A DNA stretch of 64,000 nucleotides from Nitrosomonas sp. (lineage in GTDB: Bacteria; Pseudomonadota; Gammaproteobacteria; Burkholderiales; Nitrosomonadaceae). The stretch lies in NCBI RefSeq assembly GCF_020852615.1, contig NZ_JADZAJ010000041.1:1-64000 (forward strand), given 5' to 3'. Positions 16,862 to 25,992 of this stretch are shown in pieces. The translations under genes were made by a program, and so were the position numbers. The notes under the pieces were generated by a model. The model had not been told where the DNA came from. It made no database searches and saw only the letters and a list, made by a program, of their open reading frames with translations. Numbering within the stretch: the first letter of the stretch is position 1; each line of letters opens with the position of its first letter.

Positions 16862-19800
16862 TTACCGGCTGTATCTGCACCCCGGCCCGACTAATATACT
16901 TCTTCCACCTGATTGAGGAATGACCTGAATACGGGTGCTGATGCGTTCCTGCAGCGCGGCAACATGAGAGATGATCCCGATCAGTTTGCCTTCCTGCTGC
17001 AGGCCGGCGAGTGTTTCCAGCGCGGTATCAAGCGTTTCTTCATCCAGCGTGCCGAAGCCTTCATCCAGAAACAGGGAATCTATCCGGATATTGCGGCTGA
17101 CCATGCGGGAAAGGCCGAGTGCCAGTGCCAGGCTGATGATAAAGCTCTCTCCCCCGGAGAGGTTTTTGGTGGAGCGGATTTCGCCGGTCTGGTAGCTGTC
17201 GATAATGTTAAGCTCCAGCGGGCGAGCCGGGTCGCGAATCAGGAGATAACGATCGGAAAGTTTCTGCAGTTGCCGGTTGGCGTGGCGGATCATGACTTCG
17301 AAAGTCAGTCCCTGTGCAAAGTTGCGATATTTTTTACCATCCGCCGAGCCGATCAGCCCATGCAGCAGATCCCAGCGGGCACATTCCCGTTTCTGCGCCT
17401 CGATTACCTGCAACTGTTCCTGCTGTTTTTGTCTGCTGTTTTCGTTATCTGCAAGTTTTTGCCGCAATCCGCCGATTTCCTGTTGCAGTGCCTGCTGACG
17501 GGCGATCTGTTGTGCCAGCACCTGATCGTGAAAATCCCGGGGCTGGTCGGTCATGGACTTCAGTTGTTCGGCCTGTAACGCAATCGTTTTATCTTTTTGC
17601 CGGGTGTCCAGCATGGTTTTCTCATCTGCAAGCTGTTGGGCACATTGTGCAAGGCGTTTGCGTTCTGTTTCCGGCAGACAGGCGGCGGTAAAGCCCGCTT
17701 CATCGGCAAATCCGGATTGAGTGAGCCGTGCAGCAAAGGCTGCCTGCAGTTTTTCCAGCTGCACGGCACGGGTGGTGATGGTTTTTGCCAGATCTTCTGC
17801 CCGGTTTTTCAGTCGGTTGTACTGTTGTATTTCTGTTTCCAGCTGCTGACGGGCATGATCTGCTGATTTTTGTGCGGCCTCTATTGCAGTGGTTAGTAAC
17901 CGTTCTTCCTGATCAGGCTGTTTGTCAGCAAACAACTGAAGGCGTGTTGTATGCAGCTTGCCAAGTTCCTGCCGGAGCTGATCGAACTGCTCCTGTCGTG
18001 ATTGCAGTTCTGCTTCGTGTTGCCGGATCTGAGCGGACTGATACTGGCGCTGCACCCTCAGTATCCCGATTTTCTGCTCAAGTTCTCTGGTTTTATCCAG
18101 TGATTCACGCTGCACACTGATTTCGTTTTCCAGTATCTCTGCCATTTGCAGGATACAGGTCATTCGGGCCAATTTGTCATCTGTTTCCTGCAGTAACCGG
18201 GGTAGTTCCGGAAACACGGTGGTGGATGGCAGACCGGGGAACAGCGATGCAGTGCATTGCTGCAGCAGGGTTTCATCCGCCTGAACCTGTCTGTGGATTT
18301 CCTGCTGTCTGCTGGTGACCTGCTCGATGTCCCTGTTTGTTTCCGCCTGTCTGATTTTTAATGTTGAAATGGTATCGATCCGGGCTTTCAGCATCGTTCT
18401 TGCCTGATTCAGCGCCGTGATATTGTCATCCGGCTGAGGGATATTTCCTGCTGCATAAGGATGTTGCAGTGCGCCGCACAACGGGCAGGGCTCATCTTCT
18501 TTCAGCTGTTGTCTGGCCTCTTCAAGGTGGCTGATTTTTTTGAGCAGCAGTGCCTGTGTTTCGAGCAGGCTGATTTCCCGCTCAAGCGCCCCCAGCATTT
18601 TTTCCTCTGCTGCAAGCTGTTCCACAAGCTGTGCTTTTCCAGCCAGCAGGGAATGGGTGTGTTTTTCCAGTTCGGCAGAAGTCTGCTTCAATGCAGCCAG
18701 CGATTGCGTGGCTTCAATCGCTCGGGCCGCAAGCGTTTTTTGTCCGGACAATATGGTGATTTCCTGCCGCCAGTCTGCCAGGCTTCGGTTTTCGAGCAGC
18801 TGCTTTTGTTCAGCCTGTCTCTGGTTCAACAGGCCTTGGTAATGCGTAAAATCTGTTTGTGTGCCATCCGGCTGAATGACGTGGCGCTGCTGTAAAAAAC
18901 CAGTCAGTGCCGCTTGCAGTCCAGCAAGCCGGATTTCATTTTGCTGGTATTGATTGTGCAGAGCAGTGAGTGTCTTTTTCTGGGCTGCAATTCCGTTGCT
19001 TGCCGCGCTGATGGGAGATTCTTTTTCCCGGATCTGAATATCCAGTTCCCGTACTTTGCGGAGCAGCGGGATGGTTTCCTGCTGTTTTGTCCGCTGGCGA
19101 TCACATTGTTCATTGAGGAATTTCAGGGATTGTTCGGCCTGTTTGACGGCCTGTTCAAGCCCGGGCAGGGAGGCAGCGCAGATGGCCAGATTGTTCCGGT
19201 CAGTTTCCTGCTCGTTGCGGATCGAAGTGAGTCTGCTGTATTCACCAAGCAGTTCAAGTGCACGGCTGGCACTGTCGAGTTTGCAGATGTCAGGAGCCAG
19301 CACTTCTTTCCGGTTTAACCATGCCTGCTGTTGCCCGGCGATCAGGTGCAATTCCGATTTGAGGCGAGTGATATGTTCCAGCCAGGCAAGGATTTGCTGC
19401 TCGTGCGCAATCTGCTCACTCAACCCGGCATTTTGCTGAATTTTTTGTGCAAGCTCGGTGTGAAGCTGCTGCTCATCAGCCCTGGTCAGCGGTTGTATGC
19501 TATTGAGCCCGGCCGACAGCCGATCCAGCTCCCGGCGCGCAGATGCCCGGGTTTCGTGCACATGGATGGAAATGCGACTGTATATTTCAGTACCGGTGAT
19601 CTGTTCCAGAATCGGGGCGCGTTCATCCGGTGCCGCCTGCAGGAATGCGGCAAATTCTCCCTGTGCCAGCAGCATGGAGCGGGTGAAGCGGGCAAAATCC
19701 ATTCCGGTGATTTTTTCAATCTGCCTGCTGACTTCCGCCAGCCGGGTTTCCAGTATCTTTCCGGAATCAGCGTCAGCCAGCTCATGCCGGGGATTCTGCA

Positions 19801-20125
19801 ATTCCCCATCCGGCCTTTTGCGCGCCCGATGCTGGCCCCAGTGGCAACGGTAGCGGCCGGAAGGTGTGGAGAAAGTCACTTCAGTAAAACATTCGCCCGT
19901 TTGCCGCGACATGATCTCATTTTCACTTTTGGTGATCTTGCTCAGGCGGGGGGTGCGTCCATACAGTGCCAGGCAGATTGCATCGAGCAGGGTTGTTTTA
20001 CCCGCTCCGGTCGGGCCGGTAATTGAAAAAATACCATCTGATACAAAGGTGGGATCAGTGAAATCAATCTCCCATTCGCCAGCCAGCGAATTCAGATTTT
20101 TGAGGCGTACCTGCAGTATCTGCAT
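16862..20125 (-). CDS. sbcC: SbcC, ATPase subunit of the SbcCD DNA nuclease
   Basis: A 1087-residue SMC/Rad50-like protein. Walker A GPTGAGKTTLLDAICLALYG is near residue 37. Two long coiled coils flank the zinc hook CPLC near residue 547. The signature LSGGESFIISLALALGLS and Walker B LFLDEGFGTLD lie at the C-terminus. With SbcD it cuts hairpins, palindromes and protein-blocked ends. Its partner sbcD is also on the minus strand but 4.3 kb upstream, with unrelated plus-strand genes between, so the usual sbcDC operon is split here. Confidence 0.96.
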   Translation of the reverse strand: MQILQVRLKNLNSLAGEWEIDFTDPTFVSDGIFSITGPTGAGKTTLLDAICLALYGRTPRLSKITKSENEIMSRQTGECFTEVTFSTPSGRYRCHWGQHRARKRPDGELQNPRHELADADSGKILETRLAEVSRQIEKITGMDFARFTRSMLLAQGEFAAFLQAAPDERAPILEQITGTEIYSRISIHVHETRASARRELDRLSAGLNSIQPLTRADEQQLHTELAQKIQQNAGLSEQIAHEQQILAWLEHITRLKSELHLIAGQQQAWLNRKEVLAPDICKLDSASRALELLGEYSRLTSIRNEQETDRNNLAICAASLPGLEQAVKQAEQSLKFLNEQCDRQRTKQQETIPLLRKVRELDIQIREKESPISAASNGIAAQKKTLTALHNQYQQNEIRLAGLQAALTGFLQQRHVIQPDGTQTDFTHYQGLLNQRQAEQKQLLENRSLADWRQEITILSGQKTLAARAIEATQSLAALKQTSAELEKHTHSLLAGKAQLVEQLAAEEKMLGALEREISLLETQALLLKKISHLEEARQQLKEDEPCPLCGALQHPYAAGNIPQPDDNITALNQARTMLKARIDTISTLKIRQAETNRDIEQVTSRQQEIHRQVQADETLLQQCTASLFPGLPSTTVFPELPRLLQETDDKLARMTCILQMAEILENEISVQRESLDKTRELEQKIGILRVQRQYQSAQIRQHEAELQSRQEQFDQLRQELGKLHTTRLQLFADKQPDQEERLLTTAIEAAQKSADHARQQLETEIQQYNRLKNRAEDLAKTITTRAVQLEKLQAAFAARLTQSGFADEAGFTAACLPETERKRLAQCAQQLADEKTMLDTRQKDKTIALQAEQLKSMTDQPRDFHDQVLAQQIARQQALQQEIGGLRQKLADNENSRQKQQEQLQVIEAQKRECARWDLLHGLIGSADGKKYRNFAQGLTFEVMIRHANRQLQKLSDRYLLIRDPARPLELNIIDSYQTGEIRSTKNLSGGESFIISLALALGLSRMVSRNIRIDSLFLDEGFGTLDEETLDTALETLAGLQQEGKLIGIISHVAALQERISTRIQVIPQSGGRSILVGPGCRYSR

Positions 20126-20227
20126 GCGTCGTTTTTATGATTTAACTTTTAATATGTAATGAACAGAATAGATAAACTTATTTTTATTGTATTTATAATC
20201 AATCATTTATACATATATAGAAAATCC

Positions 20228-20256
20228 TTGACATAAAACTAAAAATGCAGTATTAA
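20228..20256 (+). promoter_or_regulatory. Sigma-70-type promoter for the small lipoprotein
   Basis: TTGACA at 20228-20233 and TATTAA at 20251-20256 are 17 bases apart in an AT-rich intergenic region. The -35 is a perfect match and the -10 matches four of six. Transcription would start near 20263 and lead into the lipoprotein at 20352. The gap is divergent, with sbcC on the other side. Confidence 0.55.
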
Positions 20257-20351
20257 ATAAATGTCTTTCTTAAAAAGAGGGGCAGCAGGTCAGGACTGTT
20301 GGAAGAACTATATTGTTGTTAGTGTACTTTTTCTTATAGGAGACTGGAAAA

Positions 20352-20510
20352 ATGAAAATGTTACGTGTACTTCTTGCCGCAATGGTTGCAGCTACCACGC
20401 TGGGTGGGTGTATTGATACTGATAAGCCTGCCAACTATCCGCCAAGCATGATGATGGAACGCGACAGCATGCCGGATAACCTGGATAAAGCCGAGCAAGG
20501 CAAAAAATGA
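20352..20510 (+). CDS. Small lipoprotein, unknown function
   Basis: A 52-residue protein: MKMLRVLLAAMVAATTLGGC is a lipoprotein signal with lipobox LGGC and Cys20 as the lipidated residue. A 32-residue polar tail follows, rich in Met, Asp and Lys (PPSMMMERDSMPDNLDKAEQ). A clear promoter lies upstream and an intrinsic terminator 30 bases downstream, so it is a single-gene transcript. Size resembles entericidin-like or Lpp-like small lipoproteins, but I cannot assign it. Confidence 0.75.
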   Translation: MKMLRVLLAAMVAATTLGGCIDTDKPANYPPSMMMERDSMPDNLDKAEQGKK

Positions 20511-20540
20511 GAAACAGGATATGACAAAAAAACAAATATA

Positions 20541-20569
20541 ACCGCCCTTCACGGGCGGTTTTCTTTTTT
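20541..20569 (+). terminator. Intrinsic terminator of the small lipoprotein gene
   Basis: ACCGCCC and GGGCGGT pair around a short TTCAC loop and are followed by TTTCTTTTTT. This is a textbook Rho-independent terminator 30 bases after the lipoprotein stop. Confidence 0.9.
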
Positions 20570-20761
20570 GGGCTCCCGTTTACTGGGATTCTTGTTTCTG
20601 AGATACCGGTTGTGGTGCGCTTGCAATGTTCATTTCCATACCCATTTTCCGGAAAGTACAGTGCTTCAGGATCCGGGCGCTTCAGATCCCTGTGCTTTAG
20701 GGCCTTTCTGGCGCGGGTCAGTACTGCTGATTTTATTGAAAAGAATGGAGGGGGGTAAAAC

Positions 20762-21577
20762 ATGATGACAGCTGTCCGTTCACCTGCAGTGGCGGGGTTG
20801 TTTTATCCTGCTGACGGCTATCAGCTGAAACAGAATGTGAGTCATTTGCTTGCATCGGCAACGTCATGTCATGTCAGGCCCAAGGCATTGATCGTGCCAC
20901 ATGCAGGCTATATATACTCGGGTGCGGTTGCCGCGTCCGCTTATGCCGGTCTGGTTCCTTTTGCCCATGTAATCAGGCGGGTGGTGTTGCTGGGACCGGC
21001 ACATCGTGTGGCGGTGCGTGGGCTGGCCCTGCCCGGGATGGATGTGTTTGAGACTCCGCTGGGTGAGGTGAAAGTGGATCAGCAGCTCGTGGCTGCGATT
21101 GCGAATTTTCCGCAAGTGGCTGTCAGTACGGAAGCGCACACCCTGGAACATGCTCTGGAAGTACAACTGCCATTTTTACAAAGTGTACTGGACGATTTCA
21201 CGTTATTGCCCCTGGCGGTGGGGACGGCGACAGCAGAGGCCGTGGCGCAGGTGCTGGAACAGCTGTGGGGTGGAGAAGAAACGCTGATCGTGGTCAGTTC
21301 AGATCTTTCACATTATTTGCCTTATTCCGTCGCACAACGGACTGACCATGAAACCGTGCAGGCGATATTGCATATGCACCAGCCAATTGCACATAACCGG
21401 GCGTGTGGCAGTGTATCTGTCAATGGTCTGATTATTGCAGCGCAAAAGCATCATTTAACACCGCTTCTGCTGGATTTGCGAAATTCCGGAGATACGGCGG
21501 GGCCACGCGATCAGGTAGTGGGCTATGCAGCGATTGCCTTTACTGAGGGGAGTGCTGGCGATGATCCGGTCAACTGA
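20762..21577 (+). CDS. amrB: MEMO-family protein (AmmeMemoRadiSam system protein B)
   Basis: A 271-residue MEMO1-like protein, related to class III non-haem dioxygenases. It has SPAVAGLFYPAD at the N-terminus, VPHAGYIYSGAVAASAYAG (residues 43-61), LLGPAHRVAVRGLALP, EHALEVQLPFL and VSSDLSHYLPY, with conserved His residues in the metal-like pocket. A strong GGAGGGGGG site precedes the ATG. The next gene overlaps it by 17 bases. Its function in bacteria is unknown; it occurs together with AMMECR1 and a radical SAM enzyme, as here. Confidence 0.93.
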   Translation: MMTAVRSPAVAGLFYPADGYQLKQNVSHLLASATSCHVRPKALIVPHAGYIYSGAVAASAYAGLVPFAHVIRRVVLLGPAHRVAVRGLALPGMDVFETPLGEVKVDQQLVAAIANFPQVAVSTEAHTLEHALEVQLPFLQSVLDDFTLLPLAVGTATAEAVAQVLEQLWGGEETLIVVSSDLSHYLPYSVAQRTDHETVQAILHMHQPIAHNRACGSVSVNGLIIAAQKHHLTPLLLDLRNSGDTAGPRDQVVGYAAIAFTEGSAGDDPVN

Positions 21578-22160
21578 TCAGGATGAGCAGGGCAAGGTGT
21601 TGCTGAAGATTGCGCGGGATGCGATTTGTCGGGCGCTGCATGTGCCCTGTGACCCGGTAAAAACGGATGCCGGTATGGACTGGTTGCAGCAGCCGGGAGC
21701 AACTTTCGTTACATTGACACGATACGGCCAGCTGCGCGGTTGCATCGGCTCCCTGGAAGCAAGTAATCCACTGATTGAAAATGTGCGTAACAATGCGGTG
21801 GCTGCTGCGTTGCGCGATCCGCGCTTTTCTCCGCTGAGTGCAGATGAACTGGATTCTGTTCATGTGGAAGTTTCTCTGCTGTCCCGGCAGCAGCCGGTCA
21901 GTTTTACCAGTGAAACAGATGTGCTGACGCAATTACGCCCGGGAATCGACGGTGTCGTGCTGGAATACGGACAGCACCGCAGCACGTTCCTGCCGCAAGT
22001 CTGGGAAATGCTGCCTGAACCGGGGCAATTTCTGGCCAAGCTGAAAGCCAAAGCCTATTTGCCGGAGGATTTCTGGGATGAAGGTATCAGGCTGTCACGT
22101 TATACCGTCAGTAAATGGCATGAGATGGATGATACGAAGGGGGAGGGGACCAATGGATGA
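21561..22160 (+). CDS. amrA: AMMECR1-domain protein (AmmeMemoRadiSam system protein A)
   Basis: A 199-residue AMMECR1 protein. The conserved motif LRGCIGSLEA is at about 58-67, with RYGQ just before it, DPRFSPLSADEL in the middle and FLPQVWEMLPEP later. ATG 21561 is preceded by GAGGGGAG and lies inside the end of amrB, so the two are coupled. Its stop overlaps the start of amrS by eight bases. A nucleic-acid or small-molecule role has been suggested for AMMECR1 in general, but no reaction is established. Confidence 0.93.
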   Translation: MIRSTDQDEQGKVLLKIARDAICRALHVPCDPVKTDAGMDWLQQPGATFVTLTRYGQLRGCIGSLEASNPLIENVRNNAVAAALRDPRFSPLSADELDSVHVEVSLLSRQQPVSFTSETDVLTQLRPGIDGVVLEYGQHRSTFLPQVWEMLPEPGQFLAKLKAKAYLPEDFWDEGIRLSRYTVSKWHEMDDTKGEGTNG

Positions 22161-23250
22161 ACCAATCAGTGCTGCTGAACAATTTCCGGCCAGATACTGG
22201 CATCGACTCGACGATGGACGTATTCAGTGCGATTTGTGTCCGCGCGACTGTAAATTGCATGATGGACAGCGCGGCGCCTGCTTTGTGCGCGGTCGGGCAG
22301 GTGGGGCAATGGTGCTGACGACTTACGGACGCTCATCCGGTTTTTGCATTGATCCCATTGAGAAAAAACCGCTGAACCAGTTTTATCCCGGCAGCAGTGT
22401 GCTGTCGTTTGGTACTGCCGGCTGTAATCTGGCCTGTAAATTTTGCCAGAACTGGGATATTTCAAAATCGCGCAGTTTCGACAGGCTGCAGGATCAGGCC
22501 AGCCCGGAAGCCATCGCCCGCAGCGCGGAAATGTATCACTGCAAAAGCGTGGCATTTACTTACAACGACCCGGTAATTTTTGCCGAGTATGCAATGGATG
22601 TGGCGGATGCCTGCCACGCCCGGGGAATCAAAACAGTTGCAGTTACAGCAGGCTATATCCGCGCTGAGCCGCGGCGGGATCTGTTCGCCGGGATGGATGC
22701 GGCAAATGTTGATCTGAAAGCATTCACGGATGAATTTTACGTTAAGCAAACGGGTGCACACTTGCAGCCGGTACTGGATACATTGTGTTATCTGAAGCAT
22801 GAAACCAATGTCTGGCTTGAGCTGACCACATTACTGATTCCGGGATTGAACGATTCCAGCGAAGAAATTACCGCGATGAGCAACTGGATCATGCAAGAAC
22901 TGGGGCCGGACGTCCCGCTGCACTTTAGCGCTTTTCATCCGGATTACAAACTGACAGATATTCCTCCCACCCCGTCAGAAATCCTGGTTCGGGCACGAGA
23001 GATCGCACTGGGTGCCGGGTTGAACTACGTTTATACCGGTAATGTGCATTATGCCGAAGGTGATACCACGTTCTGCCCGGGGTGCGGGAGCGCTGTCATC
23101 GTGCGTGACTGGTATGAAATCGAGCAATACCATTTGACAGCAGATGGCCATTGTGAGCACTGCCATACCCGGATTGCCGGCTGTTTTGAGCCCTTTACCG
23201 GCCAGTTTGGCCGTCAGCGAATTCCGGTCAAAATCAGCGCTATGGCCTGA
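22153..23250 (+). CDS. amrS: AmmeMemoRadiSam system radical SAM enzyme
   Basis: A 365-residue radical SAM protein. The 4Fe-4S motif CNLACKFC lies in GTAGCNLACKFCQNWDIS at about 90-107. Two extra Cys sets look like metal knuckles: CDLCPRDC at about 24-31, and CPGCG with CEHCH near the C-terminus. The body resembles activating enzymes of the PFL-activase type. ATG 22153 is the start consistent with the family and overlaps the AMMECR1 stop. It is the third member of the conserved triad, whose product or modified target is unknown. Confidence 0.94.
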   Translation: MDEPISAAEQFPARYWHRLDDGRIQCDLCPRDCKLHDGQRGACFVRGRAGGAMVLTTYGRSSGFCIDPIEKKPLNQFYPGSSVLSFGTAGCNLACKFCQNWDISKSRSFDRLQDQASPEAIARSAEMYHCKSVAFTYNDPVIFAEYAMDVADACHARGIKTVAVTAGYIRAEPRRDLFAGMDAANVDLKAFTDEFYVKQTGAHLQPVLDTLCYLKHETNVWLELTTLLIPGLNDSSEEITAMSNWIMQELGPDVPLHFSAFHPDYKLTDIPPTPSEILVRAREIALGAGLNYVYTGNVHYAEGDTTFCPGCGSAVIVRDWYEIEQYHLTADGHCEHCHTRIAGCFEPFTGQFGRQRIPVKISAMA

Positions 23251-23394
23251 TTGCAGGAAATTTCGGGGTACTTTGTATTATGTGGCTGTTAAAAGATGGT
23301 TAACAGCAGGTGGTTAACGGCGCAGATACCAGCCGGATATAAAATTTCCCTGCATACCGGATTCCAGGATCTCTGTGGGATATGCCAGGCTGTA

Positions 23395-23736
23395 TCAGTG
23401 CCGGCGGCGGGTAAATCGGCTGTTTTCGCTGCCGCTTTGTTCAGAGCCGCACCATTGACTTTCACACGGTATACCATCTCCGTCGCCATCCATTTTTGCA
23501 CCCGGGCAATTCTTGAGAAAGAAAGTGGCTTCTGTACATGAAGTCATCTGAGAACAGTAAGTCCGGCCATCACAATGGAATGAATCCGGCGATGACACTT
23601 CCTGGTATATCGTTGAAATGATCTTGGGCATGGTAATTTCTGGTGCAGTCGTTTGATAGTTTTGATGCAGTTTGTACTTGTGGTTTCCGTACCAGCCAGC
23701 GGCTACAATGACGGCAATAAGAACCAGATACTTCAT
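23395..23736 (-). CDS. Excalibur-domain membrane-anchored protein
   Basis: A 113-residue protein with an N-terminal hydrophobic anchor (MKYLVLIAVIVAAGWYG), a linker and a C-terminal excalibur calcium-binding domain. The latter shows FHCDGRTYCSQMTSC, FFLKNCPG, then the calcium loop MDGDGDGIPCESQWC. Six or more cysteines suggest disulfides in the periplasm. Excalibur domains are often appended to nucleases or surface proteins, but none is fused here. It faces the radical SAM gene tail to tail with a 144-base gap. Confidence 0.85.
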   Translation of the reverse strand: MKYLVLIAVIVAAGWYGNHKYKLHQNYQTTAPEITMPKIISTIYQEVSSPDSFHCDGRTYCSQMTSCTEATFFLKNCPGAKMDGDGDGIPCESQWCGSEQSGSENSRFTRRRH

Positions 23737-23966
23737 TTATTTTCCTTTAATGTAAAAATACTGCTGCAGAGAAATGGCTGGTTTTGCATCTGATAGAAAT
23801 TGTCCAGAAAATTCTCTGTTTAAGCTAAACGGCTGCTTTCTGATTGGATTGAATGAGAGATCCCAGAGAAAACCGGTATTTTTAGCCGGATAGCACCTGC
23901 TGTATCATCCCGGTCCGGGTTTCAGGGTATAAACTGTGCCGGTTTTAAGGTTCAGGAAAATACAGT

Positions 23967-24347
23967 ATGAAACAGCTGCTTCTAATTGCTTCCGGGGGGG
24001 CCGCAGGTTCGGTCGCTCGCTATCTGCTGTCCGGCTGGGTACTTCATCATGCGGCAGGGTGGCGATTTCCGCTTGCCACCTTTACGATTAATCTGACCGG
24101 CTGCCTGATCGTTGGAATGCTGGGGGCGCTGGTTGTCAAACACGGTTTTTTTTCGGCAGAAACCCGCCTGTTCCTGTTTACCGGAATTGCTGGCGGGTTT
24201 ACCACCTTCTCAGCCTTTAGTCTGGAAACTTTTTATCTGCTGCGCCAGGGGGAAATACCGATTGCCGCAGGGTATGTACTGGCCAGCGTGGTTGCTGGTT
24301 TGCTGGCACTGTGGCTGGGATTCAGTATGATTTCTGACCGGTTCTGA
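23967..24347 (+). CDS. crcB: Fluoride-specific ion channel CrcB/Fluc
   Basis: A 126-residue membrane protein with four transmembrane helices. It has the Fluc signatures GGAAGSVARYLLSGW near the N-terminus, FTINLTGCLIVGMLGA (pore Asn) and GIAGGFTTFSAFSLE, whose Thr/Ser/Phe line the fluoride path. It exports fluoride as a dual-topology dimer. I looked for a fluoride riboswitch in the 230 bases upstream and saw none. It stands alone. Confidence 0.95.
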   Translation: MKQLLLIASGGAAGSVARYLLSGWVLHHAAGWRFPLATFTINLTGCLIVGMLGALVVKHGFFSAETRLFLFTGIAGGFTTFSAFSLETFYLLRQGEIPIAAGYVLASVVAGLLALWLGFSMISDRF

Positions 24348-24465
24348 GGCTCGCATGGGACTGAACAGCCAGGGTGCGAAGGGAAGTGTGCTGCCGGTCA
24401 ATCTGTATTGAATCGGGAAGATGCGACGTTATTGCTTTGGGTTGGCAGCAGGTTTTCTATCACCA

Positions 24466-25707
24466 TCAGTCGATTCTGATGTCTTCTTCCGCCAGTGAAA
24501 CAAGAATTTCCTGATACGCCTGCCACAATTCGGCACGTTGTTCTTCCGGGATGGCAGCGGCTGACAGACAGTGCTCGAATACCTCGTGGACACTGAGTTC
24601 CTCCAGCGTTCCGCCATTATCGATCTGATCGAGTATCTGGTTCATGATCCGGTTATTTCTGATGCGCAAAATTTCCAGTTGTGACCCCTCAACGGCCAGT
24701 TGCAGACGTTCCTGCAGATCGGTGATCATTTCGTCGCCTTCATAAATAATTTCCAGCCAGGCGCAGGAGTTCGCTGCAGAAAGCATGGAGATCCTGTCTG
24801 AGATTACCTGCCAGTTTCCCCTGATGCGTTCGAGCGGCTGGAAAACCGGGATATTGATCAGGCTGACAGCAGGGCAGGTTGCAGAAATCTGCCGGTTGAA
24901 TTCAATCAGACAAACACTCTTCTCCTGATTGGCTTCACCGAAACCGATTGGCAGGGGAGAGCCGCTGTAGCGCATGACGGGTGAGTTATTCACCTGCTGC
25001 GGCACATGCAGGTGGCCCAGTGCCAGGTAATCAATGTCGGATGGGAAAATCGAGGCCGGAACATGCGCCAGTGATCCGACATACAGTTCCCGTACGCCAT
25101 CACCTTCAACAGTCTGTCCGCCGGCAACGAACACATGCCCCATCGCGATAATCGGGACAGAAGGTGAAAGTGTGTCACGCTGCAGCCTGGCCAGGCTGAT
25201 TACCTCGGCATAGTGGTCACGTATTCCCCCGACCAGTTTGCGCGATTTGTCTTCCATACTTTCTCCTGCCTCTGCCGTGCGGATATCCCGATCCCGCAAA
25301 TGTGGAACGGCGCAGACGATCAGTTCCGCATTCCCCTCCGGATCATGGAGAACCAGTATTTCATCTGCCGGGTTGCCGGACAGACTGCCTGTGACGTGCA
25401 CATCCAGTGCGCTGAGTAATTCCCGGGGAGCGCTGAGAAAGGAAGGAAAGTCATGATTCCCCGCGATGATGACGACATGCCGGCAGGCAGAGGCGGCAAT
25501 GCGGTGCAGAAAACGGTAATAAAGCTGCTGTGACCGGTTGCCCGGGGTGCTGGTATCAAAAATATCACCCGCAATCAGCAATACATCAACCTGCTCCTGC
25601 TCGATCGTTTCCACCAGCCACGTGAAAAAGGCTTCAAATTCATCATACCGTTTGCGGCCATACAAGGTCTTGCCGATATGCCAGTCAGAAGTGTGAAGAA
25701 TTTTCAT
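24466..25707 (-). CDS. sbcD: SbcD, nuclease subunit of SbcCD
   Basis: A 413-residue Mre11-like phosphoesterase with the metal-binding motifs HTSDWHIGK (5-13), AGDIFDTSTPG (46-56), AGNHDFPSF, GHVFVAGG and LGHLHVPQQV. The C-terminal capping domain is full length. Its partner sbcC is on the same strand further left but separated by six other genes. The SbcCD complex acts on palindromes and covalently blocked ends during replication. Confidence 0.96.
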   Translation of the reverse strand: MKILHTSDWHIGKTLYGRKRYDEFEAFFTWLVETIEQEQVDVLLIAGDIFDTSTPGNRSQQLYYRFLHRIAASACRHVVIIAGNHDFPSFLSAPRELLSALDVHVTGSLSGNPADEILVLHDPEGNAELIVCAVPHLRDRDIRTAEAGESMEDKSRKLVGGIRDHYAEVISLARLQRDTLSPSVPIIAMGHVFVAGGQTVEGDGVRELYVGSLAHVPASIFPSDIDYLALGHLHVPQQVNNSPVMRYSGSPLPIGFGEANQEKSVCLIEFNRQISATCPAVSLINIPVFQPLERIRGNWQVISDRISMLSAANSCAWLEIIYEGDEMITDLQERLQLAVEGSQLEILRIRNNRIMNQILDQIDNGGTLEELSVHEVFEHCLSAAAIPEEQRAELWQAYQEILVSLAEEDIRID

Positions 25708-25830
25708 AGGGCATCAGGGTGTGGAACAGATTGTCGGAATTGGTTTTGTCTGTGAAAACAATATGAGGTTAATACATTTTCCGTATTCGAAGTGATGCTC
25801 TGTTTTATTCCGCATAAATGCAGGGTCTGA

Positions 25831-25859
25831 TTGACGCTGATCAGGTTAATCGGTATAGT
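25831..25859 (+). promoter_or_regulatory. Promoter of the tRNA-Pro/Arg/His cluster
   Basis: TTGACG (25831-25836), a 17-base spacer and TATAGT (25854-25859) form a strong sigma-70 promoter ending 13 bases before tRNA-Pro. A short leader is typical for tRNA operons. Confidence 0.75.
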
Positions 25860-25871
25860 GACCGACTTTTC

Positions 25872-25948
25872 CGGGGTGTAGCGTAGTCTGGTAGCGCGCC
25901 TGGTTTGGGACCAGGATGTCGGGAGTTCAAATCTCTCCACCCCGACCA
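25872..25948 (+). tRNA. tRNA-Pro (TGG)
   Basis: A complete cloverleaf: acceptor CGGGGTG pairs with CACCCCG, the anticodon loop TTTGGGA carries TGG, the T arm GGAG-TTCAAAT-CTCC is present and CCA is encoded. It is first of three tRNAs behind a clear promoter. Confidence 0.97.
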
Positions 25949-25992
25949 ATTTACGTGTCGCTGATACGGGCCAGAGCCCGGTTTGAGTCGTA

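Noticed and set aside
23737-23966. Fluoride riboswitch expected before crcB
   Set aside because: No segment matches the conserved GG-GATGG core and pseudoknot of the crcB motif.
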